A DNA stretch of 64,000 nt from Nemania diffusa (taxonomy: Eukaryota > Ascomycota > Sordariomycetes > Xylariales > Xylariaceae): assembly GCA_038501195.1 (NCBI GenBank), contig JBBPUQ010000001.1:4402001-4466000 (forward strand), written 5' to 3'. Shown here one piece after another: positions 49,001 to 60,973 of this stretch (within the stretch, counting starts at the first letter, position 1; each line of letters opens with the position of its first letter). Below the pieces are notes generated by a model. The model did not search any database. It was not told where the DNA came from and saw nothing but the letters and a program-made list of their open reading frames with translations. The translations under genes and the position numbers were made by a program.

Positions 49001-49984
49001 CTCTTTATATTTTTAAATCAATACTCTGAATACTTGGTTCAAGGATTGTATTCATTGCATGTTGCTCAAGTCTACAGCCCGTACCCTAGCAAGTAGCTCT
49101 TTGCCCTTACACGAGTAAAGGGCACCAACCAAAGGGGGTCGTCCATTACCTTGAAGCCAAGCCCGTGATATGAGTGCAACAAGCGCAACGATGCCTTCTT
49201 TGGTTCCCTCAGCCGTATCTCTGGCTTCGTTGGAACTAGCAGCAGCAGCAGCAGCAGTAACAACAACAGGTGCTACCTATACCTAAGACCTGCCACGGCG
49301 TGAGGGAATAGGAAGTAGTCTTCTCATCATTACCCACTCATGCTTGGCCTACAGGCATCAGAAGCCCCATTCAATAAAGGTTGAAACGAACATGCACTCT
49401 CATCATCCATTTTCACTCTGCCGAGTATTGAACAAGGGGTTCCACGGTGGCTCCCTGGCACTGCCTAATTGTACGCCCCGAAGGTGATGGTTCACACAAG
49501 AATCAGATAATGCTCGCAGTGCTCGCAAGCTACTATTTAGACCGTGAAACCACCTAAACGAGCACTAACAGTGGCACGTCAAAGCAACCTCACAAGCGCC
49601 TGCATCTCGCCTACAGCAGGCTATAGCTGCACCTCAGCACAGCACAGCACACTACCTACAGCACAGGGCACCACAGGGCACCACAACACACCACCTGATA
49701 GCGTAGCACAGTGATCATCCTAAAGTTCCCCGGTCCCTCTCCCCCTCTGCCCTCTACCCTCTATCCCCTAAGCCTATTCCACTTAGGTACCATACACATC
49801 CCTATCCTTGCACCCCTCCCCTTTAGTAGCAGCTGATCCCTCACCCGTTATTTGTCTCTATTTGATACCACTCCGTCATAACGACTCTCGCTGTGCCAGC
49901 GTCATGCCAATTCACCTAAATAAATCCCCGGTGCTGCCCTGCGTTATGCTAACCATTTCCCGGCGATGAAAAGTCCTCTCGTTT
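46090..49984. other. Large gene-free divergent intergenic region, 3.9 kb
   Basis: It lies between the starts of the PTC7-like gene (minus) and the CAF120-like gene (plus) and is the longest gene-free stretch outside the isochore. No protein family is recognised in any frame. Notable content: many TAGGTAGG motifs (46,380-46,735), a TATTATTATGATGTG AT-rich patch near 46,525, an ACAT microsatellite, an AGC repeat near 49,238-49,258 and CA-rich repeats at 49,620-49,695. The last kilobase is pyrimidine-rich (CCCCTCTGCCCTC near 49,740), typical of a fungal promoter and 5' leader. A 5'-UTR intron or a noncoding RNA is possible but not shown. Confidence 0.55.
48225..48252. repeat. (ACAT)n microsatellite
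   Basis: About six tandem ACAT units in non-coding DNA, ending with a CGTACAT variant. No function is suggested. Confidence 0.8.
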
Positions 49985-52900
49985 ATGTCCCATTTCTCCG
50001 GCTCGCACTCACCTGTTAACGGCGAACCGAAATCCGTCTACGACGACTCTACCTCTGCGCCATTGACGCCCCCCAACGGCTGGATAAGCGGCCTGGGAAA
50101 CCATCAACCCCCCTATCCTGGCAAGAATCTCAGCGCCACCAGAAGTGACATTTTCCACCGCCGCGGTCACGCCCGGGCTGCGTCATCGACCGTACCGGCC
50201 TCGCCGCTTTGGGTCAACCATGACAGCTCGCCAGTAGCCAATTCGCCAATTACCATCGCCAACCACAGCGCATCCCGAAGTCGCAGCTCTTCCCGCCCGT
50301 TGTCCATGATCCAGGCCTATCAACCGCCCCGCATGGATATCAATCAAGACACAATTCCGGAGCTTCAGCCCATATTCACCTTTCTCAACAGCCATGCAAA
50401 TAAGCTCTATCAAGAGGGCTACTTCCTCAAATTAGATGATCAGAATACCCGTATGTCAACATCGAGCTAGAAAATATATAGGGCCGTAACCTCTCTTCTA
50501 ACATTATGCAGAGGGCAAGCCGAATCCCGATCGCACATGGACAGAATGCTTTGCCCAGCTTGTAGGGACAGTTTTGTCTCTCTGGGATGCTGCAGAGCTA
50601 GATGCTGCCGGTGAGGATGGAGAGGTCCTACCTAAATTTATTAATTTGACCGATGCGTCTATTAAAATGGTATGGTATTAAGTGGTAGCCCCATAGTGGC
50701 CAGATAAGTTGACCGCATTCCAGATCGAGTCTTTACCTACGAGATCGAATGATGAGCAACCTTTGCAAAATATCCTTAGTATCTCGACAGCAGGAAGAAA
50801 CCGGTATCTTCTACATTTTAATTCCAGAGATTCCCTAATTCAGTGGACCTCGGGCATTCGGCTTGCCATGTTCGAGCACTCCACGCTCCAGGAAGCATAT
50901 ACAGGAGCACTAATTGCAGGCAAAGGCAAACATCTCAACAACATAGGTGTGATTATGGAAAGATCGCGACTCCATGTCGATCAATGGGTTAGAGTCCGGT
51001 TTGGTGCTGGCGTGCCCTGGAGACGCTGCTGGTGCGTTATCGCGCCACCAGATGATAAAGAATATCAAAAGGCGATGAAGGAGCATAAAAAGAAGAATCC
51101 ATACGATCGTTCGCACGTCCCGATCCTCAAAGGCGACATAAAATTCTACGACCAAAAGAAGGAAGGCAAGAAGCAAAAAAAGTTACAACCCATAGCCACG
51201 ATCAACGACGCCTATTCCGCGTACGCAATATACCCGCAATCGAAATCTTTGATCGACGCATCCACTCTAATTAAGATTGAGGGCGATATTACTATTCACT
51301 CGGATCCACCATCATCTACCGAAGGTTTCGTGTTTATCATGCCAGAAGTAAACCCTGCTGTTAGCGGATTTGAAATGATGTTGCGATTTTTGTTCCCTAC
51401 CTGGGATACCTTCGGACTGTATGGGCGCCCAGGGCGATTGGTTGCCAGTGTGTTGGATTCCAGATCTCTAATGTTTGCGATGCCCAAACATAAGCGCTAT
51501 GGGTATCTCGAATTACTCGATGTATCAAGCTTGATATTAACGGATGGAAGCGCGGATCGAAATGAGAGAGAATGGAGAAAAAAGTTGAAAGAAATTACGG
51601 GTACTCGTATGAACATAGCAACGGATGAAAGCGAGGGCAGCAATCCGAGTCGGACGAATAGTGGCACGAAACGACTCAGTTTTGGTCCCGCAGCGGTCGG
51701 GACTGCAAAGCCTCGGGTGGGTTTCGCTGACAAGGCACCGCCATCAGCACTTCAAAGACCACGGTCTATGTCTCTCAATTCTGGCCCCGAAGACACAAAT
51801 GTGACTACGCGCCCACAAGTAGGCCAAGTGCTAGCCGGTCGTGCCCCGAACACATCCGATGCTCATCCCACTGGGCCAGTTCCCTCACCGGTCCCACGTC
51901 ATGATGATAGTCCATATTCCGCGAGCCCGAGCCCTAGATTTGGTCCCAATCCTCAGCGTCCCTTTATATCCGATTTTGCAGCCTCCCCGGGCCCAGCAAG
52001 CTCAGACGAGAGGATAGGGTCACCCCTGGGCGATTTTGACGGCATACGCAGGATGCAAACTCCAGAGCCAGTATCTCAGCCACCTACGTTCTCTCATGCA
52101 CCAGGAGACAAACCCCATAATCGACCATATCACTCGCCAGAAATGCGTCGCGCTAACAGTCGGTTGTCTCTCAATACATTACAACAGCTCACTAAAGCCG
52201 GTAACATGCCTGCAAACCAAGATGCGTGGGCGACTGATAGTGAGAGGAACAGTGAAGAGCAGAAAGAAGGATCTCGCCAGAATCCCGATCAACGTGGTCC
52301 ACTTCCGGTACATTCGCACGCTGACAACATGGGGATGTTTGCTAATGTTGGATCTCATGAAGCTCTAATGCAAGACTCCCCGCTCTCTCCCGGTGTGCCC
52401 CTCCCTGGAATAGACCCAATATCACAACCGTCAAGATCTCCGTTCAACACAGCAATTGCTAGCCAACCTAACTCCCGCGGACCAACTCCTACCCCTCGGC
52501 CAAAGACTCCGACTTCGAGGCCAAAGACTCCAACCTCGAGACCAGGTACGGCCACGGGAAATCGACCACCAGGTCCGCCTCACTATGGCTCTCAAGGTAA
52601 TCATCACCTAGCTTATCGTGGACCACCACCCGCTGGTCCACTTCCAGGACCGCCTGGCATGCCACCACCACCTGGTAGAGGCCGTGGCCATCCACCGCAA
52701 AATATGCCAACTTCTAGCCGTAATTATCCTGGTGGCGGGCCTCAGGGCATGCAGAATGGGTACCAGCCAGGTTCTTCTTGGCCTAGTGGAAGAGAAGGAC
52801 CTCGATCTCCTGGTGACCGTGGGGCGGCATTACCTCCCTTGAATACTTCACCACCCTTTCACAGAAAACCGTTACCGACCCGTTCAGATAGTCTCCAGCA

Positions 52901-54278
52901 GCGATCGGCAATAGACAATACCACTCCAGCGACGGAATCAGCAGGTAGTGGAAGTTTCACGGGCCACCGAATAGATGCCGAGGGATTTGGACAAGTCCGT
53001 GCTCAGAACATAGGCGGCCCTGCGCCCCAACCAGGCATTCGACGTTACGACACGATGGTAAGTCAAGCTAGCAGCCGATATGATGATGGTGCATCTACAT
53101 CTAGTCCCGATTATGCTAGTTCTCGACCTTCGACTGGGACATCTACGTCGGTTGAACGTCCTAGAGCTGGTGTATTGAGGACAGTTGGGGCCCCGGAAGA
53201 GCCCTTGCCTGGGACTGGCGAGTCTAGCTTTGACATTCCAGGAATAGATTTTGGTCCGACTCTTAACTACGCCGCAGCACCAAGTAGTCTAATATCGCCT
53301 GCCGGTATTGAAGTTTCACAGACTTCAACCTCATCTAATCCCAGAGCCCAGTCACCCGCTGTCGCGCTTCCACGCAGGCCACCCATATCTGACGCGTCGC
53401 ATACCCGACAAGATTCGGAAGAAAACGTGCGCAAGAGTGTAATTTGGCAGCCAGCTGCCGCAATGGCCGGCTCCCCTGGCCTAGGCGGCCCCACCCTCTC
53501 GGCCGAGGAGTTTGTGCAGCAAAGGGCGGCAGCAGCAACACCCACATATGCCCACCAGCGGCATTCATCGGGCATCACTTTGTCTGGCTATCGTGCTGGT
53601 ACACCAACACCCCCGCTCGGTCGTAGCCAAGACAGAGATTACATTGGAACAACGCATTCACGGAATAGTTCTCATGATCTCTTACAACGCCCAAGTTCTC
53701 GAGGAGCCGGAGAACTTCTACAACGTCCAAGATCCGGTGAGTTGCTACAGAGGCCAGGCTCCCGTGGAGCAGGTGCGGTTCTAGGTGGTCAGCAATCACA
53801 GGGCGAGTCGCATTTATCTGCCCGTGAACAAGAGCACGTATCGCGTGTAACTGGGTCACCTCTCATCAAAATGGCGGGAAATAAAAATGCTCCACAAGCT
53901 GGTGGAGGACTTGTGGGAGCAATTCAGGTGCGTGAGCGCGAACGGGAACAAATGAAACAAGGCTGGACGAGTCAAGCCGCCCAGAATGCTATTCAGCGAC
54001 AGCAGCAGCAGCAGCAGCAGCAAGCGTACCAGCAATACCAACAGCCACCCCCACCGGCTGGGATGTATTCGAACATGGGTTTCAGGCAACAAGGCTTTGA
54101 AGGAAACCGGATGCCTGGTTCTAGTGGGTTTCGATCGCCTCCCCCGGGTACTATGGATCCACGATTTATGCCGCCTCAAGGCCAATTCCCATCATCGCCA
54201 CCGTTCTCGCCTGGACCTAACGGTGGGCCCGCCATAGGCCGTGGACAGAGCCCGTATTATCACGGGCAAGCTTTTTAG
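49985..54278 (+). CDS. CAF120/Skg3-like PH-domain protein (CCR4-NOT-associated family)
   Basis: Three exons: 49985-50450, 50512-50669 and 50724-54278; introns of 61 bp (GTATGT...TATGCAG, phase 1) and 54 bp (GTATGG...TTCCAG, phase 0); 1,392 residues. The spliced N-terminal half is the conserved part: FLNSHANKLYQEGYFLKL, then WTECFAQLVGTVLSLWDAAE and LPKFINLTDASIKM joined to IESLPTRSNDE, a PH-like region (NRYLLHFNSRDSLIQWTSGI), and a second conserved block (RVRFGAGVPWRRCWCVI). The C-terminal 800 residues are disordered, rich in P, S, G and Q, with short tandem repeats (KTPTSRP units near 52,490-52,545; LLQRP-SRGAG units near 53,685-53,770) and an eight-glutamine run at about 53,999-54,022. Yeast CAF120 associates with CCR4-NOT and Skg3 localises to the bud neck; which role applies here is unknown. 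Confidence 0.9.
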
Positions 54279-55596
54279 AGGCACAACAACGGTTAACCAA
54301 TTGTACATAGGTGCATAGGTCTCGAAGGTTTAGGGACGTTTCGATATCAGGATTCCGCAACGAGTCGATTGTAGGTCACAACGGTAGCATTGCATGAGAA
54401 ATAATGACTGATTTGCATGGTTGGGAACATGACACATAATAATACTCCGGTCATCTGGACCTCGAGTTCTCTCCTCAGGATTCATAATGCATTGGACGGC
54501 AAGACTTCAGCTAGGTCTCATTGTTTTAGAATAGGGGTCAATGCTTTTTGTTTTGTTCCGATTGAATCTCTTAGGTCTATGAATTGTTCCTAATATATTA
54601 AAAACACCGATCAATAGTAAGTCCTAGACTGCCTAGGAAGTCTAAACATTTCTGCATCACCTTCTCTAGTACCATATTACGCTTTGCCTACAAACGAGGT
54701 ATGTTTACACCGTAGACCTCACACGCAGGCATCGATAAGACTAAAACGTGGGGTAGATTGATAAGGATAGTAAAGGTACCTCTTGGTTTGTAGTGGGGTA
54801 AGTACATAAAGTGGTTAGTAGGTAGGTCGTGACGCAACCGCAGGTCCGAAGGCTGAGAGAGAGGTAGGTACCTACTTCCAGGCAGGCATCTACCTACCTA
54901 GCCTTCGAAAGACACGCGCGTGGCACGTATTAACCCCAAACACTTCCATCCTCGTCATTTTTGCCGTTTATAGTTTGTGATTTGAACCACGCTTTACACT
55001 CCAAGCCTCGACGCTCACACGTTTTTAGTCCGTCTCTGAGAGGGTTTCATTTATTTCATTCTATTTTATTAAGCCTTGTATTGAGCGCGGGTCAGTCTTC
55101 AGTTATTACTGCCTTTCCTCTGTTGGTTACTGGCTGGATACGACTCCTCACTTTTCAGGTACATAGTACGCTGCTCCGGCATAGTTCGATACCGCAGGTA
55201 GACTCTAGATCTCCCTAACCAAATTCCCGGTGGGACAAGCACTCTACCGGCTCGTGTTTGAGCAACATTCAACTTCTCACGCGAGATAATCCGTTGCCCG
55301 AGTAAGCCGTGAACTCTGACAAAATATATTAGTGATACTGTCAAATCCACCCCTTCACCTTCACACTCTGCCTAGTTTCTTTACATCGAGGAGAGCAACT
55401 TCTGCGGGTTTGTCAATCTCAAATACCACCCACCGCATCAACGTTCTGTCTGCGGGCTCGATCAGTCGATCAGATCCTGGTCTTGACCTCATCTGCTACG
55501 AAACTATCATTATAGCTACAGATGTGTATGCTGTTCAGCAGTCTCCGCTCCATCCCAGACAAGGCACGCCGCTATAGACTAGAAAGAAACAAGACC
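54279..55596. other. Intergenic region, 1.3 kb
   Basis: Same-strand neighbours. 54,780-54,900 is dense in TAGGTAGG and CTACCTACC motifs. The DNA from about 54,950 to 55,596 is pyrimidine-rich and probably holds the promoter and 5' leader of the SGNH hydrolase gene. No coding signal is recognised. Confidence 0.5.
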
Positions 55597-56818
55597 ATGC
55601 CGGCCCATGCTAGGAAATCCGCCAAGAAGAGCGCCGAGGAACCCCTCCGCATCCTGTGCTTCGGCGACTCTCTCACTTGTGGCTACCCGATCAGCCATCC
55701 GTATGCCAAACGGCTGGCCCAGAAGATCGAGGCGGCGTTCCCCGGACGCAGAATCGAGTACGAGGTTGAGGGCATGCCAGGTGATCTCGTGACAACCGGC
55801 CAGTTCCTTAGCAGGATGCAGATGAGTTGTAAGTGCCCCCATTCTTGCGGCCACATCCCCCACAATGAAAATAGGGATCTCTAAGTCGCACGAGCTTCGC
55901 CCTCGTCGTCATCTTTCTTGATCCCCCCAGAATACATCTTGAAGTATTTATACCGCTTTCCACGCCTAGCCTAAGAGGTGTGATAATTGCACAGCTAATA
56001 TGAATGTTGCTTAGGGACGCTGGCACCGCACCCATACGACTGGACGATTATTCTGGGCGGGACAAAGTACGGGCTTCCCCCCTATAGCTAACAGGTTTTT
56101 CATGTCTTCAAGACCTTGTTATAGTCTCGGCATTGATGCTTTCTATACCTTGACCTGTCTAACGAGTCCTTTGCCTAGTGACCTCGGATGGGGCAGGCCA
56201 GTAGATGCTATCATCGAGGGCCTAAAACGTATCTGGGATATCCCGTTATCAAAAGGCAGCAAGGTTCTGGCACTTACGATACCGGAGACCCAAGGGAAAT
56301 TTCGCGACATCATACAGAAACGGGGCGAGGTGAACGACACTATCCGGACCTACGAGAAGGAGAACTTGTAGGTGATATTTCCTTGATAATTCTATTCAAT
56401 CTCACGGACACTACACTGGTTATTCTGGTTATGTCCTCGTGCTTTCTACACATAATTCCACATGATCATATCGCATTCTTCCTTCACTAACATATAGGGG
56501 GGAACTTCCAGCTTCCACTTTGACCTGTTTAAGGAATTGCCCTACCATAATATGCCTCCACAGGATCGGGCCAAATATTGGGATCCAGATGGCGTGCATC
56601 TTCAAGCAGCGGGCTACGACCTCATGGGCGAGAAAACCGGTGACGCCTTAGTGCGAATCCTCCGCCTAGCTGAGGCACAGGGCACAGATATAAGCAGCAT
56701 CGTGTCGGATGCGAGGCAGCGAAGGGCGATTGAGGGTCTGATTTTCGAGGAAGAAATGGGAGACCCGCGACTTTTGAGCCAGGGGTATATCATAGTTCGT
56801 AAGAAAGACCTCGATTAA
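55597..56818 (+). CDS. SGNH/GDSL-type hydrolase
   Basis: Exons 55597-55828, 56015-56066, 56179-56367 and 56512-56818; 259 residues. The start is the internal ATG at 55597 (MPAHARKSAKKS); the frame upstream of it is leader. Splicing restores all SGNH blocks: FGDSLTCGYP (block I, catalytic Ser), the Gly of EGMPGDL (block II), GGTNDLGWG (block III, Asn) assembled across exons 2 and 3, and WDPDGVHLQAAGYDLMG (block V, Asp and His). At intron 3 the first AG (56,496-56,497) is only about 8 bases from a perfect CACTAAC branch point and would break the frame. The next AG (56,510-56,511) is in frame. There is no signal peptide, so it is probably cytosolic. Family members are esterases or lipases; the substrate is unknown. 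Confidence 0.88.
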
Positions 56819-57124
56819 ATCAATAGAATTTGCGATGTTCTCTATGCCCCCTGTAGAGTTCCCGACCGGGACAAATACTGCTAGTGGCGTTGTGTCGCGC
56901 TCTATTGATTCCAAGACCCAAATGCTCCGATTCTTTTCTGCTTTGCTAAACCGGGACCCCAACGCCATATTGTGCAAACCATGATCATGTTCCTCATTAT
57001 CAACAGCTTTACTCTGCGGTCAATCCGGTTCAAGTCCAATTCTACCGAGAAAAGCTGTTGTAGTCCTATCCATCATACCATGTTAAGATTACGTTATTAC
57101 TGGTTCGCTTCCCGTTCCGTCTAT

Positions 57125-58381
57125 CTATGCCACCAGATTAGCAGCGACAAACTCGGGGAACTCTCGCTGGAGGGCGTTCGTAATGTTCTCGACCTCCTCA
57201 GCTAAGCCCTGCACATTGGCGTCCCAGCGTCGCATCTCCTTGCCCACCGTGACCTCAGCACGTCCGCTGCCCTTCTCCCCAGAGGCTTCGCCGCGCTCGA
57301 ACCAGATAAGCTCTTCTATCTGGTCGATGCGGCCGACCAGACGGCCCTGTTCGATCATCTTCGCTGTGGTGTCCTCAGCCCGTTCAGCGTCGAGGCCCAG
57401 GAGGACGCCCAGCGCCTCGAACCCAATATTGGTATACAACCGCGAAGCACCTAGCAGGTTGTGCTCCACGACAGCCTTGGCCAGGACTGTCGATCCGTCG
57501 GACGTCGTGGCGAGCTGGTGCGGCGCGAGGCGCTGGGCGAACTTCTCGACTTCGGCGGGCGCTAGTAGGCGGTCGAGGAACATCTTTTCGAGCATGCTGA
57601 ACTCTTCGAGGTTGACGGCCCGCTCGTCCTTGTACAAGCGGGCGAGGGCGCGGCTACGCAACGGGCCGGCGGGGGCGAGGATGGCGCACCGGGCGGCCTT
57701 GGAGAGGGTGTAGAGACGCTCCTCCTCAGACACGGCAGGCGAGAGGCTGATCTCGAGGTACGCGCTGCTGGCGCTCAGGAACTCGCGCTTGGAGTCCTGG
57801 ATACGCGCCTGCGAGAGGCGGAAGTGGAGGTTGAGCATGGGGTCCGAGACGGTGTAGATGACGTTCTTGAGCTTGTTGAGGTAGGTCTCGGCCGAGGTGG
57901 TGTCGTCCACCTCGAGGTAGTTGCGCACGATGCGCACCCAGACAGCCACGCGCTCCTCGTTCGTGACCTTGCGCTGGGCGGCGTCGAGGGGGATCTCGGA
58001 TAGGACCTTGGCGGCGTTGAGGAAGTCCTCGTTGCTCTCGTAGGCGTCGCCCATCAGCTGGCGCAGGGCGGCGATCTGGTCCAGGAAGCTGGCCGACGGC
58101 AGCGCGCTGATGGTATCGAGGGCGTACTGGCCCACCTCTATGGACAGGTCGGGCTTGTTGAAGTCCCGCAGCGCGGTGATGAAGCGCTCGAGCACGATTC
58201 GCAGGGTGACCACGCGCAGGTCGTTAGAGAACATGGCGCCCGCGATGGCCTTCATGTCGGCGGCGAGGGTGGTCGGCGTCGAGATGGACTTGAGGCTGGA
58301 GAGGAGAGAGTCGTATGCGGCGGCCTGGTCGTCGGCTGCCTGGGCCTCGGCCAGGAGCCGGCTGACTTTGGGGCTCGCCAT
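57125..58381 (-). CDS. csn4: COP9 signalosome subunit 4
   Basis: Single exon, 418 residues from the ATG at 58381 (MASPKVSRLLAEA). The frame is open 34 codons further upstream, but the alignment of the family begins at MASPK. The protein is helical throughout: TPR-like helices over the first 270 residues (for example AALRQLMGDAYESNEDFLNAAKVLSEIPLD, quoted here in part as GDAYESNEDFLNAAKVL), then the PCI/winged-helix part with NLEEFSMLEKMFLDRLL, VEHNLLGASRLYTNIGFEAL and the MIEQGRLVGRIDQIEELIWF region. CSN4 is a core scaffold subunit of the complex that removes Nedd8 from cullin-RING ubiquitin ligases, in cytosol and nucleus. In fungi the complex governs development and secondary metabolism. 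The nearby F-box protein would be a functional neighbour in the same ligase pathway, possibly by coincidence. Confidence 0.93.
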   Translation of the reverse strand: MASPKVSRLLAEAQAADDQAAAYDSLLSSLKSISTPTTLAADMKAIAGAMFSNDLRVVTLRIVLERFITALRDFNKPDLSIEVGQYALDTISALPSASFLDQIAALRQLMGDAYESNEDFLNAAKVLSEIPLDAAQRKVTNEERVAVWVRIVRNYLEVDDTTSAETYLNKLKNVIYTVSDPMLNLHFRLSQARIQDSKREFLSASSAYLEISLSPAVSEEERLYTLSKAARCAILAPAGPLRSRALARLYKDERAVNLEEFSMLEKMFLDRLLAPAEVEKFAQRLAPHQLATTSDGSTVLAKAVVEHNLLGASRLYTNIGFEALGVLLGLDAERAEDTTAKMIEQGRLVGRIDQIEELIWFERGEASGEKGSGRAEVTVGKEMRRWDANVQGLAEEVENITNALQREFPEFVAANLVA

Positions 58382-59523
58382 GTTCGAAGTGTTCAGGGCT
58401 CGCTCAGAGCATAGGGAGGGAGTGAGTGGAAGGAAGGAAGTCGGACGAAAGTCTAGAGAATGGACTAGTTCACCGATGCTCACGGTGAATTGGATTCTTA
58501 GCTAGTCTATGTTCCGTTGAGTTTGTGGATGGCACTATCCTATCCAAAGTTGGCGTAAGTTGTTGGTTGTGCGTGTCCGTGAATCCAAAGATGATCGAAG
58601 GTGGGGGAGCTACCTAGAAGTAGTGGTTAGTGGGGTGCCTAAGGTAGGCACAGAAGAGCTCCAGCCGCACCTACCACATAACAATGTACCTTAGGTACAT
58701 AGATAGTGTATACCTATCAGGTATATTAATAGGTACTTCAGTGCACCTGTAGGTTTACTGATCCAGGGTTATGTTCTAGTTGACAGCTATTCCAAGGTGT
58801 AGTCATTTTCATCCGACCTTAAGTGATTAGTAATTAATATACATAATTTACAGCAAACTATTCAAAATATATAAGCGTAATGGCATAAGGAGCATATACT
58901 CAAGCGTTAGAATGTATACTTATTTATAATTTATAAATATTAGAAAATAAATCAGCTTACACGCTTAATACTAGTGTGAATATCTCTGCCCTGATTGATG
59001 TACGAGTCTATCTGAAAGTATTAACGAGGGCACCAGTTTTGAAGGAATTCGCAAACTCAATAGCCATAGGTAAGGAAGGAAGCCGGTGAGCTAAGATGTA
59101 ATAACAGATACTCTACATATAGACATGAGTTCCAACAACTTTATCCTAGGCATGAGTTTGTTCCGTCTATTTGTCATACGTGAGACTCGTCTAAAACTTA
59201 TCAAATGCTATAACTAAATGCAACTCTAACGAGTAACTACCTACATAGGTAGGTTGGTGAGATACGTATGAACATGAACATTTATACTACACGAGAGCTT
59301 TAATGTGTTACAGGGGGTCATGATACCTAGAGGGAGTGGTACAGATCAATCGTTCTATGGAGCGACGAGGCTATCTACAACATATACAAATGCCATAGCA
59401 ATGAGAAGTGTAATGACACGTCTAACCTCAGCATCCGCAAGACTTCACTCCCGCGATCCCCAAAGGTCTAGTAGTACACATTATCCGCAATCTATCCGGC
59501 ATGTCATCGCTTCGCTCTCCCCC
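58382..59523. other. Intergenic region, 1.1 kb, partly AT-rich
   Basis: It lies upstream of CSN4 and downstream of the HscB-like gene (both minus). 58,820-58,960 is AT-rich with TTATAAATTTATAA-type sequence. TACCTTAGGTA motifs occur at 58,685-58,700. A plus-strand open frame at 59,305-59,823 runs antisense into the HscB gene and is not supported. Confidence 0.5.
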
Positions 59524-60366
59524 CTAATGCTCCAGCACAACCGGCTTCCCCTTCTCCCAATTATCAATGCTCTCCCTTACATTCATCCAATACCTCAACC
59601 TCACCACCTCCTCCTTCGCCCCCTCCAGATCATCCGCGGCAAAGAGCTCCGCAAGCCTATCCTCGCTCTCGCTCACTCGCTCGTCATTCTCCGCCCGCAG
59701 CGCCTCCAGCTCGCCCTCGTCCTCGGCCTCCTCGATGCACTCCCGCGTCTCGAGCACGAGCGCCAGCAGCCCCGCGTCCTGCACCCTTCCCGTCTCGTCG
59801 GCGGCCACGTCGTGCCCCCTTAGCGCGAGCACGTGCTGCGCGCGCGACAGCGCCGACGACAGCGCGCGGTACGCCTCGTTGATGCGCGCGGACGTCGCGT
59901 GCGCGCGCGCCTTGAGGTGCGCGGGGTGTAGGTCTGGGTGCGCGCCTGCTTGCAGGCCTAGGAACTCGCGGCGCAGCGCGCGCACGTCGATGTGGAAGGG
60001 CCCGTGGGGGGGCGGTCCGTCGGGCAGAGTGAGCGGGAAGAAGTCGTAGTGCGTGCGCGGGGCGCGAGGCTTCTCCTTCGCGTCTACGGCTGCGTCTGCG
60101 TTGGCCGAGGCGGAGGCGCTGCTTTGGACGCGCGCGCTGCTAGTGAATGTTCGTCTGGTTGTGCTCTTTGGGGTATGGGGTGCTTGGCTTTGAGATCTCG
60201 GTGCGAGGGGTAGATCTGAAGCTTTGTGCTGCCGCGTAGACGAGGAAAAAGAAGAGGCTTGTAGACTGTGTGCTGTCGTGATGCGTCGTTGCTGTTGTAG
60301 CAGCTGTTGCTGGCAGAAGGCGCAGACACGAGTAGCCTGCCTTGCAGGAAATAGAGATGGCCGCAT
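59524..60366 (-). CDS. jac1: Mitochondrial J-domain co-chaperone HscB/JAC1
   Basis: Single exon, 280 residues. The first 95 residues are basic and rich in S, T, Q and R without stable structure, as in a long mitochondrial presequence; RRTFTSSARVQSS near 71-83 looks like a processing region. The J-domain starts at about residue 105 (THYDFFPLTLPDG) and has the essential HPD at 143-145 in GAHPDLHPAH, followed by INEAYRALSSALSRAQHVL. The C-terminal HscB domain (ECIEEAEDEGELEALRAENDE to RLRYWMNVRESIDNW) binds the ISU scaffold. JAC1 recruits mitochondrial Hsp70 to ISU for Fe-S cluster transfer. The gene is extremely GC-rich, which creates long antisense frames at 59,567-60,213 with no meaning. Confidence 0.94.
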   Translation of the reverse strand: MRPSLFPARQATRVCAFCQQQLLQQQRRITTAHSLQASSFSSSTRQHKASDLPLAPRSQSQAPHTPKSTTRRTFTSSARVQSSASASANADAAVDAKEKPRAPRTHYDFFPLTLPDGPPPHGPFHIDVRALRREFLGLQAGAHPDLHPAHLKARAHATSARINEAYRALSSALSRAQHVLALRGHDVAADETGRVQDAGLLALVLETRECIEEAEDEGELEALRAENDERVSESEDRLAELFAADDLEGAKEEVVRLRYWMNVRESIDNWEKGKPVVLEH

Positions 60367-60973
60367 GGTTCCAAATCTCTAAGCTGAGCCTAATGACAGA
60401 CGGTCACAGCTTTCACAAGAAATCAGGGGGCGAGACCCTTAGTACTTGAGCTATTTGGGGTTTTGAGTTGTTGAGATATTTGATATTTCTACACTTCGGC
60501 CTAGATAGACAGAAACCTTTCTTTGGCGTGGCTCGGCCGATGACGTCGGACCCTTCTCGCTGATTAGACCCGCTAATACCCGAGATTCCCCTTAAACACC
60601 GCGGCGAGCTCGGACAACACCTCAAACATATCAAGGTACCTAAAGTATATAAGTAGATGAGATCAAATGGGTCTCGCGAGTAGAATTAGATAAATATGCT
60701 ATTTATGCATGAAACAAAACTAATGCTAGACAGTATGATCAGCCGGGGTATACCAAGACGTGAATGCTTAACGTGGCGTTTCTTCCCTCTTTTATCCAAA
60801 CCCTCTTTTCATATGCCCTGCGAAATGGTCCATAGCTGAGTGAGTAGGTATATACCATCATCCTCTTTTGTCGTCTCACCATCTCTCCACGTAGCTATCT
60901 TCATTATTATATTATTATGTCACCATTAAAAGTTTCGTATTATCATCCTTGCTCTTTGTTCGTCGTATATCCT
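60367..60973. other. Intergenic region between HscB and F-box/LRR genes
   Basis: About 600 bp. Both neighbours are on the minus strand; it holds the HscB promoter just above 60,366 and the F-box gene terminator. A short TATTATATTATTATG patch lies near 60,903-60,917. Nothing else is recognised. Confidence 0.5.

Noticed and set aside
57000..57060. Possible tRNA, from a GGTTCAAGTCC T-loop-like sequence
   Set aside because: The flanking bases do not form a T-stem and no acceptor stem or anticodon arm can be built.
59567..60213. Long plus-strand frames over the HscB gene
   Set aside because: Created by the very high GC of the sense gene; Ser/Ala/Arg-only composition.
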